Notes: generated from the sequence alone by a model not told the origin. A stretch of DNA of 57,441 nt from an uncultured Clostridia bacterium (GCA_945912145.1 CAMEBF010000014.1:1-57441); one strand, 5' to 3'; positions 28,465 through 37,800 are shown, counted from the first letter of the stretch. A program made the numbers and translations.

Positions 28465-28967
28465 ATCGGCAATCCGCTGACCTACGACGGCAAGACCTTT
28501 TCATGGCTCGGCAGACGGCTGATGACGTATAACAGCGGTTCGACGGTCACGAACTATACCTACAACGCGGACGGCATCAGAACTACAAAGACCGTAGGCG
28601 GAACGAAAACCGAGTTTTTCCTGAACGGCAGCACCATTCTTGCGAAGAAAAAAGGAGATACCTTAATCCCGTTTTACTATGACGCAAACGGTACGCGAAT
28701 CGCGTTCAAGTATAACGGCACGATGTACTATTACGTCTACAATCTCCAGGGCGATGTTACGCATATCATGAAGTCGGACGGCTCTATTGTAGGCACATAT
28801 GAGTATGACGCATGGGGTAAAATTATCAATCTCAGCTCGCTGACAACCATAGCCGGAGTCAACCCGTTCCGCTACCGCGGGTACTATTACGATAACGAAT
28901 CGGGATTGTACTATATCAACAGCCGCTACTATAACCCCGAATGGGGAAGATTCCTCAATGCCGATAA
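28465..28967 (+). repeat. RHS core repeat, copy 4
   Basis: This 503-base copy starts six bases after the TPR gene and is close to copies 2 and 3, except for a divergent block around 28636-28680 (encoding ILAKKKGDTLIPF in place of VLAQKTGSTVMPF). It is the last copy of the array. Confidence 0.9.
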
Positions 28968-29004
28968 ACAATACCGACACCGACACCGGCGTCGTCATCA
29001 ATGA
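28522..29004 (+). pseudogene. RHS fragment 4: core with a truncated tip
   Basis: A stop codon (28462-28464) lies immediately before the homology, and the first in-frame ATG is 28522 with no ribosome binding site. After GRFLNAD (about 28965) the frame closes after 12 low-complexity residues rich in His and Arg. Another frame there reads NTDTDTGVVINDID, so the original tip may have been lost by frameshift or deletion. No partner gene follows; an XRE regulator with its own promoter comes next. Confidence 0.7.
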
Positions 29005-29054
29005 CATTGATTGATTCTCACGCTACGATAGAAAAAATCTCTCTCAATGCGTTA

Positions 29055-29083
29055 TTGCATCGGGAAGCCGTTGCTGTTATACT
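29055..29083 (+). promoter_or_regulatory. Promoter of the XRE regulator
   Basis: TTGCAT (29055-29060) and TATACT (29078-29083) with a 17-base spacer lie about 50 bases before the gene, in the gap after the RHS array. Confidence 0.6.
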
Positions 29084-29137
29084 TTGAATCAGAAAGAGCC
29101 GGCGCTTTCCCATTTTTATTGAGAGGATTGAAAGCCT

Positions 29138-30229
29138 ATGAAACTGCAAATCGGTAACAAAATCAAAGCCCTCAGGCGGGAAAGAGACATCACGCAGGAG
29201 GATTTTGCCAATATGTTAGGCGTGTCGTATCAGTCTGTGTCCCGTTGGGAAAACAATGTATGCTACCCGGATATGGAGCTGCTGCCGGTTATGGCAAATT
29301 TTTTCGGGATCACGGTCGATCAGCTTCTTTGCGTAGACGACGTCATCGAGAAAGAACAGGTACAGAAGTATCTGGACGAATTTCAGGAAGCGATCAGCCG
29401 CGGTGATGTATACGGCTGCATCGAGATTGCGCGTCGCGGTGTGTCGGTTTATCCGAACAACTATACTTTGCTGAATAAACTGATGTATGCGCTGTTTATT
29501 GCGGGAGACAGCGACGGCAATATCCCGGAATGGCAGGAAAATATGCAGCAGTACGATGCCGAAATCACGGCGATCGGGGAACGGATCATGAAATATTGCC
29601 CCGATCAGAATATCCGTCTGGAAGCGACGGCGCGTCTGGCGTTTCAGCATTGTGAAATGGGTCGCCGTGAGGTCGGAAGAGCGCTTTATGAGACCTTGCC
29701 GTCACAGGAATACTGCAAAGAAAATCAGATGTGGTGGGGACTGACGGAGGACGAAGAACTGCCGTTCCTGAGAAAAAAAGTACAGCAGGATTATCACTTT
29801 TTCCGCTCTTCCGTCTGGCTCTTGGCAAGCTCCGGGCAGCTGTCGGATGAAGAATCCGTCAAGATATTTGATAAAGTGCTGGAACTGGAAAGACTGGCCT
29901 ATGACGACGGAAATACGCCGGATATGTGGGGAGCTGCGAGAGTGCCTGTGGAAATGGCGCAGCGATATGCAAGACTCGGCGACCATGCGAAAGCCATGGC
30001 GTATTTGCAGCGTGGCGCGGCTGCGGCTAAGGCTTTTGATCATCGTCCTGAAAAACAACCGTATACCAGCTTGCTGTTCGGCAGGACGGAACGGAAAAAA
30101 TCGGACTTTGAAACGACCGACACCAGAACGCTCTGCGAAATTATGCGTGACAAATGGCTCGTGTCCGAAGATTTCGACGGCATAAGAGATACCGAGGAAT
30201 ACAAGCAGATTCTGGAATCGTTATCGTAG
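29138..30229 (+). CDS. XRE-family regulator with a helical C-terminal domain
   Basis: The 363-residue protein starts with a lambda-Cro/XRE helix-turn-helix (ITQEDFANMLGVSYQSVSRW, residues 18-37), followed by about 290 residues of helical, TPR-like sequence that probably acts as a ligand- or protein-binding domain. Such regulators often control a nearby gene, but the next gene is on the opposite strand and the RHS array lies upstream. The target is not evident. A hairpin terminator follows. Confidence 0.85.
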   Translation: MKLQIGNKIKALRRERDITQEDFANMLGVSYQSVSRWENNVCYPDMELLPVMANFFGITVDQLLCVDDVIEKEQVQKYLDEFQEAISRGDVYGCIEIARRGVSVYPNNYTLLNKLMYALFIAGDSDGNIPEWQENMQQYDAEITAIGERIMKYCPDQNIRLEATARLAFQHCEMGRREVGRALYETLPSQEYCKENQMWWGLTEDEELPFLRKKVQQDYHFFRSSVWLLASSGQLSDEESVKIFDKVLELERLAYDDGNTPDMWGAARVPVEMAQRYARLGDHAKAMAYLQRGAAAAKAFDHRPEKQPYTSLLFGRTERKKSDFETTDTRTLCEIMRDKWLVSEDFDGIRDTEEYKQILESLS

Positions 30230-30242
30230 TCGCAAACAGATA

Positions 30243-30294
30243 AAATTTACCGGAGTATCGTGCAGGATACCCCGGTAAAATTATAATTTTTGGT
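30243..30294. terminator. Terminator between the XRE and M28 genes
   Basis: TACCGGAGTATC and GATACCCCGGTA (one mismatch) form a 12-base stem, flanked by A runs on the left and T-rich sequence on the right, so it can stop transcription from both converging genes. Confidence 0.75.
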
Positions 30295-30295
30295 T

Positions 30296-31603
30296 TTATT
30301 CCGCGTCGTCTTCGTCCGCGAATTTCAGGATCGAGGACATGATGACATCGTAGCCCGTCTGAATGGCTTCGGGAACCAGTCTGTCGTAGCTGTCGCAGCG
30401 GTTGTGGTAGTAATCGGCAGGGGATGGATCCATCGCCGCAAGGCAGGTGGCGGAGATGCCGGCCTGCGAGAAAGCGGCGGCGTCGGACGAGCCGAAGAAG
30501 ACGCTGGCGAATTTCAGATCATCGTGTCCCGCTTCCTTGGCGGCTTCCATAATCAGATTGCTGAATTTCGGGTCGTGCTTGACCGTGCCGGTCATGTCGC
30601 GGTTGTAGACATTGAGATATTCGAGATCTGTCAGCGTATCAACGCACAGCACGGAGGTCTCCACGCCGGACTCCACAAATTCCTGATAGTGGTCTTTCGC
30701 GAACTGCTTTGCTCCGCGCAGACCTGCCTCTTCGCCGTCCGTAATCATAGCGACGACTTCCGTGTTCTTGAAGCGGATGCCGGCTTCGTCGAGCATCTTC
30801 AGCGCCGTCACGGCTGCCATCGTGCCGGTCAGGTTGTCGTTCGCGCCGGGCGATAAGGTCTTGAAATCAACGAACGCGTGGAGCGTCAGCATATTCAGCA
30901 GCGTAAAGAAATGGAACGCATACCATTTGTCCGTCATAAAGGACGCGAATTTGGAATCCGATTTCGTCAGCGACAGTACCGTGGAAACAGCGCTTGTGGC
31001 GGCGGAGATGACGGCTGTTGCGATGGTGCCGCCCATAAGCGGTCCCATCAGCTTGTCCTTGCCGTAATAAATGTGACGCCATTCGTATGCGGAGTCAATG
31101 TGACCGCTGATGACGATTCTCTTTTTGGTCACTTCGGTCGCTTTTCTCGTCGCGACTAAGTTGCGGCCTTCGGTCTTCTTGTAAAGAACATCGCAGAACT
31201 GTTTATAGAGAAGGAATTCCATGACGGTGACAAACAGACCGCCGACGGTCGAAGCGCAGACAAGCGCGTGCGGCACGGTCTTGTTCTTCGCGAGCTTGCC
31301 GAGTTTGCCGAGCTTTTCGGGCTTGACATATTTCAGAACGCCGCCTAAAACAGTGGAGCCGATCACGACATCGCTGACGGATTTGGTGAAATGCAGGAAC
31401 GCTTTCGGCGCCATTTTGTAGGTCTCGTAATGCGTCTCGTCGGCGAACTGCTCTAAATCCTTGCGCAAAAGCTCCTGCGCGGCGTAGGTTTCGGCGCTGC
31501 CCGACTCTCTCGGCCCGATCGTTTTGATGATCTCGGTGATTTTATCGACGGTGTAGCCCACGTTGTCGGTAATAATTTTTTTGTTGAAGCTTGAAAATTT
31601 CAT
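30296..31603 (-). CDS. M28-family metallopeptidase with hydrophobic insertions
   Basis: The 435-residue protein has the zinc-peptidase core: ISGHIDSAYEW, GANDNLTGTMAAV, TDGEEAGLRGAKQF, LCVDTLTDLEY and a final HYNRCDSYDRL, which supply the five usual ligands. It probably removes N-terminal amino acids. Unlike typical M28 enzymes it has hydrophobic stretches between residues 90 and 150 (VLGGVLKYV, LVCASTVGGLFVTVMEF) and another around 195-220, so membrane attachment is likely. ATG 31603 has GAGG upstream; an ATG four codons earlier is an alternative. Confidence 0.85.
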   Translation of the reverse strand: MKFSSFNKKIITDNVGYTVDKITEIIKTIGPRESGSAETYAAQELLRKDLEQFADETHYETYKMAPKAFLHFTKSVSDVVIGSTVLGGVLKYVKPEKLGKLGKLAKNKTVPHALVCASTVGGLFVTVMEFLLYKQFCDVLYKKTEGRNLVATRKATEVTKKRIVISGHIDSAYEWRHIYYGKDKLMGPLMGGTIATAVISAATSAVSTVLSLTKSDSKFASFMTDKWYAFHFFTLLNMLTLHAFVDFKTLSPGANDNLTGTMAAVTALKMLDEAGIRFKNTEVVAMITDGEEAGLRGAKQFAKDHYQEFVESGVETSVLCVDTLTDLEYLNVYNRDMTGTVKHDPKFSNLIMEAAKEAGHDDLKFASVFFGSSDAAAFSQAGISATCLAAMDPSPADYYHNRCDSYDRLVPEAIQTGYDVIMSSILKFADEDDAE

Positions 31604-31737
31604 GAAATTCCTCATTTCTCATTTTTATCCAAACAGCATTTTGCTGCAAAAGACGAACAGATTTAACATAAGTTTAACATGAAATGCAAAAGATTACAAT
31701 ATCTAATTAGAATAAAACGGCAAATGTTGCAAAAATG

Positions 31738-31766
31738 TTGAAAAAATATTTTAGGTTTGTTATGAT
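31738..31766 (+). promoter_or_regulatory. Promoter of the 39-residue ORF
   Basis: TTGAAA (31738-31743) and TATGAT (31761-31766) are 17 bases apart and lie just before a small ORF with a good ribosome binding site. Confidence 0.6.
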
Positions 31767-31787
31767 GGTAAAAAAGGAGAGATGTCT

Positions 31788-31907
31788 ATGGAAGAAAAAC
31801 AAAGCCGGAAAGAGCTCGTGAAACGGTATGCCGTTTTGACGGGCTTCGTCGTCAAGTGCTTTCAGGATAAACTCGGAAACGCCGTAGACCGTTTTCTCGA
31901 AAAATAA
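31788..31907 (+). CDS. Small protein of 39 residues, unknown function
   Basis: A basic small protein (MEEKQSRKELVKRYAVLTGF...) is read from ATG 31788, eight bases after AAAGGAG; an ATG two codons earlier is too close to that site. It is helical in character, with charged ends and the middle AVLTGFVVKC. A promoter precedes it and a hairpin (GAGGATTTCG/CGAAATCCTC, 31912-31953) follows, so it looks like a genuine small gene. No family is recognised. Confidence 0.55.
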   Translation: MEEKQSRKELVKRYAVLTGFVVKCFQDKLGNAVDRFLEK

Positions 31908-32068
31908 AAAAGAGGATTTCGCCGCAGATGGGAACTGCACCCGAAATCCTCATTGATTTCCCTTGTTGACTTGTAACTTGATTGTATCATGCGCGCCGGA
32001 CGCTGTCAATTTACACAATCGTAAAAAATATACAGAAATCGGGGCTGAAATTCGGTCAAAGTGACATC

Positions 32069-32096
32069 TTGACAATTCCAAAAGTTCTGGTATAAT
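32069..32096 (+). promoter_or_regulatory. Promoter of tRNA-Ala
   Basis: A perfect TTGACA (32069-32074) and TATAAT (32091-32096) with a 16-base spacer end 14 bases before the tRNA. Confidence 0.85.
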
Positions 32097-32110
32097 AGTC
32101 ATGTTCCCAA

Positions 32111-32186
32111 GGGGGTATAGCTCAGCTGGGAGAGCGCTTGACTGGCAGTCAAGAGGTCAGCGGTTCGATCCCGCTTATCTCCACCA
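32111..32186 (+). tRNA. tRNA-Ala (anticodon GGC)
   Basis: The cloverleaf is complete: acceptor GGGGGTA/TATCTCC, D arm GCTC...GAGC, anticodon stem CTTGA/TCAAG with loop CTGGCAG, T arm with TTCGATC, and encoded CCA. Anticodon GGC reads GCC and GCT. Confidence 0.97.
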
Positions 32187-32193
32187 TGAACAG

Positions 32194-32230
32194 ACCTTGC
32201 AAACGGTATTCATCGTTTGTGAGGTTTTTT
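32194..32230 (+). terminator. Terminator after tRNA-Ala
   Basis: ACCTTGCAAACG pairs with CGTTTGTGAGGT, followed by a T run. A second hairpin, AAATCCCGAAGC/GCTTCGGGATTT at about 32239-32273, lies just beyond but lacks a T run. Confidence 0.8.
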
Positions 32231-32295
32231 ATTTTCAAAAATCCCGAAGCGGTGTAGAACTGCTTCGGGATTTGCCCATAAAACTCTCATTAAAA

Positions 32296-32328
32296 ACAAA
32301 AAAGGTCTTGAAGTTTTACCTTCAAGAT
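32296..32328 (-). terminator. Terminator of phd-doc
   Basis: TCTTGAAG (32306-32313) and CTTCAAGA (32320-32327) form a stem, and on the minus strand a T run follows. It lies seven bases beyond the doc stop. Confidence 0.75.
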
Positions 32329-32334
32329 CAATTT

Positions 32335-32712
32335 TTAGATTTTGTGTTCCATAATCCAATCAAGTATCTGGGCATATTCTGTTTTGCCGTCTGCGACTGA
32401 AAGTCCAAGAGAACTTAGTTCAGCTTGGGTATAGTTGATTTTTACGTTGTTCAGTTGCAAGGTCATTAACATGGTAAGTACGCCAATGCGTTTATTGCCA
32501 TCCACAAATGCGTGATTGTTTGTAAGAGAAAACATAAGGCGTGCGGCTTTTTCCTCAACTGTCGGATACGCTTCACTGTCAGCAAAACCGGACATCGCGC
32601 TGAAAATCGCTGACTCCAAAAGATTCCGGTCACGAAGTCCGTGACTGCCACCGGTTCGTTCAATCAGTTTTTCGTGGAGTGCAATGACTTCTTCTACTGT
32701 TAAAAGTATCAT
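32335..32712 (-). CDS. doc: Doc-type Fic toxin
   Basis: The 125-residue protein is a death-on-curing toxin. Its Fic core reads HAFVDGNKRIG, matching HxFx(D/E)GNKR. In the phage P1 prototype Doc phosphorylates EF-Tu and stops translation. It overlaps the antitoxin gene by one base (TAATG), the standard arrangement with antitoxin first. It sits beside tRNA-Ala, a common site for such mobile modules. Confidence 0.93.
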   Translation of the reverse strand: MILLTVEEVIALHEKLIERTGGSHGLRDRNLLESAIFSAMSGFADSEAYPTVEEKAARLMFSLTNNHAFVDGNKRIGVLTMLMTLQLNNVKINYTQAELSSLGLSVADGKTEYAQILDWIMEHKI

Positions 32713-32963
32713 TATTTCGCTAACTCCAATAACGCATCCATATTTTCGTCGATCAACGTATCGGCAACACCATCAATTTTTGCTTTGCGCATTTGCAGCG
32801 CGGCAGAAATCGTGTCGTATTCATCAAAATCAACAACAACATATCTCGGCTTATTATTTTTCAAAATAACAGCCAACCCGTTTTCGTCAACCGTTCGCAC
32901 TACTCTTGAAAAATTCTGATTTGCCTCAGTCATAGGAACTAAATAATCGGTGTTCACCATCAT
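32712..32963 (-). CDS. phd: Phd/YefM-type antitoxin
   Basis: The 83-residue protein has the YefM/Phd DNA-binding N-terminus (MTEANQNFSRVVRTVDENG, then LKNNKPRYVVV) and a C-terminal helix that should wrap around Doc. It should neutralise Doc and repress its own operon together with it. AGGTG precedes the paired ATG ATG start. Confidence 0.9.
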   Translation of the reverse strand: MMVNTDYLVPMTEANQNFSRVVRTVDENGLAVILKNNKPRYVVVDFDEYDTISAALQMRKAKIDGVADTLIDENMDALLELAK

Positions 32964-33089
32964 TTATATCACCTCTGCTTATTATTATATGCAAAAAGTA
33001 GGATAAATGCAACCTATTTTTGAAAAAATATTTTGATTATATTAGATAGATACCGATCATTTGCCTTATGAGAAAGTCGGCATTGTATG

Positions 33090-33866
33090 TTATGATTGCT
33101 CGGGTCGCTCTAAAATCAGTTCCCGGAGTGCCTGTGCGACGCCGCCGTCTTTGGCGTCGCAGGATATGTAGGTGCAGATTGCTTTGATTTCCGGAATGGC
33201 GTTGCCCATTGCGACGGAGACTCCGGCGGCGCGGAGCATATCCTCGTCGTTGGAGCTGTCACCCATCGCAATACAGCGCGAAAGCGGAATGCCGAGGTAG
33301 CGGATCATCGTCCTCATGCCCTCTGCCTTGCCGAAGCCCTTCTGCACGAATTCGGCGTAGGATTCATGCTGATACATGATATTTGTTTTGCCGAATTCCT
33401 CGAATTCCTCCGGCGTGAGCTGTCCTCTGACATACATTTTGGAAATTCTCACATCGCGGTAGACCGTGTCAAAATCCTTTGGACTATGCACGAGATGCTC
33501 GGCGTGACGGCTCTTATCGGGATTGATCCAGAGCATCACGTCCTCACCCTCAAATCCGACTTCACGCGGATCGCCCATAAAATGCGCGGCAATCTGTTTC
33601 AGCTCGTCGCGGCTTATGATCTCGCTCATGAGCCGTTTTTCGCCGAACCGCAGATCGGTGCCGATGCCGGCGACAACGCCGTCAAGCGGGACGTCCCTAA
33701 GCAGGGAATCGGGAATGCAGGCGTGGGAGCGCGCCGTGTTGAGAAACACGAAGCTGCCCTGTTCGCGGACTTGCCGGATCGTTTCAATGTTGACCGGCGG
33801 AATTTTGCCGTCGGCTAAGAGCGTGTTGTCAATGTCGAGAAATACGGCATATCTTGTTTCTTTCAT
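33090..33866 (-). CDS. Cof-type HAD hydrolase
   Basis: The 258-residue protein has HAD motif I as FLDIDNTLL, a Cof-type cap in the middle, and the C-terminal GDSSNDEDMLRAAGVSVAMGN (motif IV). It probably dephosphorylates sugar phosphates or a flavin phosphate. It follows the DUF4364 gene by 21 bases and is the last gene of that run. Confidence 0.9.
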   Translation of the reverse strand: MKETRYAVFLDIDNTLLADGKIPPVNIETIRQVREQGSFVFLNTARSHACIPDSLLRDVPLDGVVAGIGTDLRFGEKRLMSEIISRDELKQIAAHFMGDPREVGFEGEDVMLWINPDKSRHAEHLVHSPKDFDTVYRDVRISKMYVRGQLTPEEFEEFGKTNIMYQHESYAEFVQKGFGKAEGMRTMIRYLGIPLSRCIAMGDSSNDEDMLRAAGVSVAMGNAIPEIKAICTYISCDAKDGGVAQALRELILERPEQS

Positions 33867-33887
33867 CGGAATGTGCCTTCGCTTTTT

Positions 33888-34481
33888 TTATTCTTGAAAA
33901 GTGGGATCGTCCGTCAGTCCTTCGACCACTTTTTCGTAGAGCCTGACGGGATTGTTGAGAAACGACTGCTTCATCGTTTCTGCCTGCAAGGCGTCGGTGA
34001 CGTAAAGGGAGAGCTGCATCAGCTCGTCCGTTTCGCCGTCGCGCGCCAGTCCCGAATGCATCGTGACGGTCAGACGGTAGCGTTTGTCGTGAATTTTGGT
34101 GATCGTTACCTCATTTTCCTTTTTTCTTTTTTCATAGATTTCTGTCAGCCGGACGGCGCGGACGGCTTTGTTCCTGATGTAAACGGAAAGCTCATCCTCA
34201 AGCTCCTTGGCGATGGCTTCGCCTTTCGGATCCAACGTCAATGTGGGTTCGTCGCCGTCCGAAAGACTGATCGCGCCGACTTCGAGCAGATCGTCGATCG
34301 CCTGGCTGATCTCAAAATAATTGGCGATGCCGTTATCATAGAGCGCGGAGCGCAGCGCGTCCCGTGGGAACGCCTCTCCGACGTCCCGCAGAAGATAGCA
34401 GATCATGATTTTGATTTTTTCCGTGCTGCGCAGACCGCCGACGGTATCGTCAACCGGGAACGCGTCTAATTTGAAATCCAT
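33888..34481 (-). CDS. DUF4364 family protein
   Basis: The 197-residue protein starts with a winged-helix-like region (STEKIKIMICYLLRDVG, then YFEISQAIDDLLEVGAISL), followed by a beta-rich domain with a tail that begins near residue 130. This fits DUF4364, a Clostridia family thought to be regulators. The gene lies 39 bases after metA. The function is not known. Confidence 0.75.
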   Translation of the reverse strand: MDFKLDAFPVDDTVGGLRSTEKIKIMICYLLRDVGEAFPRDALRSALYDNGIANYFEISQAIDDLLEVGAISLSDGDEPTLTLDPKGEAIAKELEDELSVYIRNKAVRAVRLTEIYEKRKKENEVTITKIHDKRYRLTVTMHSGLARDGETDELMQLSLYVTDALQAETMKQSFLNNPVRLYEKVVEGLTDDPTFQE

Positions 34482-34520
34482 ATCGCTGCGAAAAATCCTT
34501 TCTGTGTTTTGGAAAAGCGT

Positions 34521-35435
34521 TTACAGGTTCGCCAGATCGTACGGCGTGCGCTGATAGACGAAATAGTTCAGCCAGTTGGTGAAGAGCAATACGCCGGTAC
34601 TGCGCCATTTCAGGATGGGCGTCTTCGTCACATCGTCGTCGGGGAAATAGTTATAGGGAAGCTTGATCGGCAGTCCCTTTTCTTTATCGCGGAAATACTC
34701 CTTGGCGAGCGTGTCGACATCATATTCGGAATGTCCGGTGGAATAGAAGTTGCGGCACTCCATATCCGAGAGCAGGTGCACACCCGCTATGGGAGAGTAG
34801 GAGAGTACCTGTAAATCCTTGATCTTGACGATTTCGTCCATGCGGATCTCTGTATGACGAGAATGCGGAACGTAATAGGTCTCGTCGAGTCCGCGCATCA
34901 GAGGGTGGAGCAGATCGAGCGGCTGATGCTCGAAGATGCCGAACATCTTCTCGGGCAGCGGATGCTTCTGCAGCCCGTAATGATAATACAGACCTGCCTG
35001 CGCGCCCCAGCAGATATAGAATGTGGAATAGACATTCGTCTTTGCCCACTCGAAAATGTCACACAGCTCGTCCCAGTAATCCACCTCTTCAAACGGCATC
35101 TGCTCGACCGGCGCGCCGGTCACAATCATGCCGTCGAAGCGGCAGTTCTGTACGTCGCGGAACGTCTTATAGAATTTTGTCAGATGATCCTGCGAGGTGT
35201 TTTTAGAGATGTGCGTCGCGGTCTGCATCAGCTCGACGTCCACCTGAAGCGGCGAATTGCTCAGCAGACGCAGAATCTGCGTCTCTGTTTCGATCTTAGT
35301 GGGCATCAGATTCAATATGAGAATTTTCAGCGGCCGGATGTCCTGCGAATCGGCGCGGTCTTCAGGCATGACGAAGACGTTTTCGCGCTCGAGAAAGGTT
35401 TTTGCCGGCAGCTCGTTTGCGATTCTGATTGGCAT
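34521..35435 (-). CDS. metA: Homoserine O-acetyltransferase (MetA family)
   Basis: The 304-residue enzyme acylates homoserine, the first step towards methionine. The nucleophile is Cys in [16 protein letters not shown]. The residue that sets acyl-donor choice follows VTGAPV and is Glu, as in the acetyl-CoA-using Bacillus enzyme, not Gly as in succinyl-using E. coli; so acetyltransferase is the better name. ATG 35435 has GGAGGA upstream, so an extension to 35471 is not used. It lies 16 bases after the large lipoprotein gene. Confidence 0.93.
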   Translation of the reverse strand: MPIRIANELPAKTFLERENVFVMPEDRADSQDIRPLKILILNLMPTKIETETQILRLLSNSPLQVDVELMQTATHISKNTSQDHLTKFYKTFRDVQNCRFDGMIVTGAPVEQMPFEEVDYWDELCDIFEWAKTNVYSTFYICWGAQAGLYYHYGLQKHPLPEKMFGIFEHQPLDLLHPLMRGLDETYYVPHSRHTEIRMDEIVKIKDLQVLSYSPIAGVHLLSDMECRNFYSTGHSEYDVDTLAKEYFRDKEKGLPIKLPYNYFPDDDVTKTPILKWRSTGVLLFTNWLNYFVYQRTPYDLANL

Positions 35436-35451
35436 TTTATTTCCTCCGTAT

Positions 35452-37716
35452 TCAGCGTTTGACCCGCGCATAATTATGCGCGCCGATAATGATGTTGCCC
35501 GGTGTGGTCACAACGCTGCCTGAATAGTTCACGTAGATTTCCGTGCCGTCCGAATAGACGGTGCAGTACACGCCCGATATCGTGTCTCCGTCGGAATTCT
35601 TCGTGATTTTTTGATGGCTGACGATGGTGTCGTCCGTAAGGTCAGAGAGCATGACGACGGCGTCCTCATAATACTGCGTGATCTCCTCCATGCGTTCGGA
35701 AAGGACGTAGCCGCTGTAACAGTAGATGTCAGAGCTGTCATAGACCCATGAGAACGCGGGGAACGCGCCGAACTCGATCGCCTGTAGCATTCGGTAGCGG
35801 TAAAGCGGGTCGGCGGCGTCAATGGCAGTACCGGTATAGGTGGTATAGCCGTGATAGACGGCTTCGGCGAACGGTACCGGCTCATAGGCGTCGCTCTCAC
35901 GATAGACGGTGTCGAACGCCATATCCGTAATGTGATCCGCATTGTAAACGGTATAGAGATTGCCGCCCTGTACCGTGAGTTTGCCGTAAGTCGGAACGGC
36001 GCGCAGCTGTTCCGAAATCAGTTCCGATGCGTCCTGCCGGTTCAGATTGTCGGAAGAATACAGGCAGGTTCCGGCGTCACTGACGGAAAATCCATCCGCC
36101 GAATCGAGAGCCGAACCGTTCAAAAACGATGAAAAGCGATCCGGCAATTTCGCGAGATTCATCAGATACATCGGATAGGATTTTTCGGCGGTATAGAGTG
36201 AAGCATTGCTCTTGCTTTTCCCCTCTTTGACTGTCGTAAGTCCGATGCGGGACGATAGGCTGTCGCTTGTGTTCTCGTGAAAAGCGAGAAGATTCGGCAA
36301 GGAGTAAACGGCGTTCGAGCCGCCGAGCGAACGGGACGAGAATCGCGAAGAATAGGCTTTTGACGAAGAGAAAATGTTGATATCGAGCAGCAGCTCGTAA
36401 TTCTGCGAGGAGGTGTAAGCGTAGAGCGACGAGAGCGCGTCCTTGCCGCCGAGCTTCTGGCGGATACCGGAACGGTACAGGTCTTTTTGTCCGACGCCGC
36501 CGTCGAAAAGACCTTTATAGCGCAGCGAAATGGAGTTGATCCGTTTTCCTTTCAGCAGGCTGAGAATGTCGATGGCCTGTTGAATGGTCGTCAGATCTTT
36601 ATCGCCGTCTGTTCCCGTAAAGGTCAGGAAGAAGGGGATCGTGCTGCATTCCTCATATCGCGCAGAGGAAAGAGAGCCCTGATAAATCAGTTCTTCTCTG
36701 ACGGCGGACGCCAACTCCATAATATTGACGTCGCTGCCCGATAAAAACCGATAACAGATTTCGATTTTGCCGCGATAGGACTCCCCGGCGGTAACGGTCT
36801 GTCCGTCTTCGGAGAGAAGCGTCGGCGTCAGGGTGAAGTCCGCGCCGATGCGGGACGGTTCCTCGTCGCTTTGCCGGTGTGCGGTGATCGTTGCAAGCGC
36901 GTCCGCTTCGGTTAGCACCGCAGTCATAGCGGCATTTTTATGACCGATCCCGAAAACGGGCAGTATCGCGTTTGCCGTATCTTGTTGATTCGTATAAGCG
37001 TCCGAACCGTAAACGCTCACGGAAACCGTGTCGGTTTCAGCGTCCGTTTGGTTTGTGTGCAGAACGGCGCCGGGACCGTCTGGGACGAAAAGATAGTCTT
37101 TTGCGTCGGTTCCCGTATAGGAGCCAAAGTACGGCAGAACGGAAATCTCCGAGAGAACCGTATCGGGGGCGCAGATGATGGAATCGCAGTCAATCGAGAG
37201 ACGCATAGACTGCGCCGACAGACGATACTCGACGGCAAACGAAACATAAACGTCGTCCCCTGTGATCTCCTCCGTCGTTTTTTTTGCCGTTTCGGCATTG
37301 TCGGAGAGTACATAGCGAATGGTGAGCGCGCCGTCGTTCGTTTCGTAAGAGGCTGCGCCGAACGCGACGGAATGATCCTGCGTGTTCAGACTACAGATGC
37401 CGTTTTTCGTGCAGAGCGTCACGCCGAAAGCATAGGCGGTATCGTTCTTTCCGTCGGGGAGAGTAGACCATGTGTAGTCGCAGGAGGTATCCCGCACGCT
37501 GACGGCAAGGTTTTGCGTGTCGAGCAGCAGCGCGATAAAATCCTCTTCGGCTATCATTTCCGTTTTTCCGGAGCTCGTATGAACGCCGGAGCCCGCATGG
37601 GAAACCTCGACTTCATTTGCGGGATAGGAGGCTTTTTTGCCGGTACAGGCGGAAAAAAGCAGACAGAGCGCGAGTAACAGAGCAGTCAGCCTGACGGCGT
37701 TTTTTTTGTCCTGCAT
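35452..37716 (-). CDS. Large secreted lipoprotein, DUF5696-like
   Basis: The 754-residue product has a lipoprotein signal ([12 protein letters not shown]) and a long extracytoplasmic part. It starts with beta-rich sequence containing [16 protein letters not shown] and continues with a TIM-barrel-like region near residues 380-600. This fits DUF5696 proteins, which sit beside sugar-transport or glycan-degradation genes in Firmicutes. Here it is followed by metA instead. AAGGAG precedes the ATG. Substrate unknown. Confidence 0.75.
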   Translation of the reverse strand: MQDKKNAVRLTALLLALCLLFSACTGKKASYPANEVEVSHAGSGVHTSSGKTEMIAEEDFIALLLDTQNLAVSVRDTSCDYTWSTLPDGKNDTAYAFGVTLCTKNGICSLNTQDHSVAFGAASYETNDGALTIRYVLSDNAETAKKTTEEITGDDVYVSFAVEYRLSAQSMRLSIDCDSIICAPDTVLSEISVLPYFGSYTGTDAKDYLFVPDGPGAVLHTNQTDAETDTVSVSVYGSDAYTNQQDTANAILPVFGIGHKNAAMTAVLTEADALATITAHRQSDEEPSRIGADFTLTPTLLSEDGQTVTAGESYRGKIEICYRFLSGSDVNIMELASAVREELIYQGSLSSARYEECSTIPFFLTFTGTDGDKDLTTIQQAIDILSLLKGKRINSISLRYKGLFDGGVGQKDLYRSGIRQKLGGKDALSSLYAYTSSQNYELLLDINIFSSSKAYSSRFSSRSLGGSNAVYSLPNLLAFHENTSDSLSSRIGLTTVKEGKSKSNASLYTAEKSYPMYLMNLAKLPDRFSSFLNGSALDSADGFSVSDAGTCLYSSDNLNRQDASELISEQLRAVPTYGKLTVQGGNLYTVYNADHITDMAFDTVYRESDAYEPVPFAEAVYHGYTTYTGTAIDAADPLYRYRMLQAIEFGAFPAFSWVYDSSDIYCYSGYVLSERMEEITQYYEDAVVMLSDLTDDTIVSHQKITKNSDGDTISGVYCTVYSDGTEIYVNYSGSVVTTPGNIIIGAHNYARVKR

Positions 37717-37771
37717 CCGGTTCAGCTCCTTTCCCCGAAGAAATCCTCCGTTAATTCTAATAGTATACCAC

Positions 37772-37800
37772 AGTTTTGCCGTGAACGCAACTTTTTCTTT
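37772..37800 (-). promoter_or_regulatory. Promoter of the lipoprotein-metA run
   Basis: On the minus strand TTGCGT (37795-37800) and TATACT (37772-37777) are 17 bases apart, about 55 bases before the lipoprotein gene. Confidence 0.65.

Noticed and set aside
19586-29100. Whole accessory region as an island integrated at tRNA-Arg
   Set aside because: No integrase gene and no second copy of the tRNA 3' end at the far border, so a standard tRNA-targeted island is not supported, although the half tRNA copy is suggestive.
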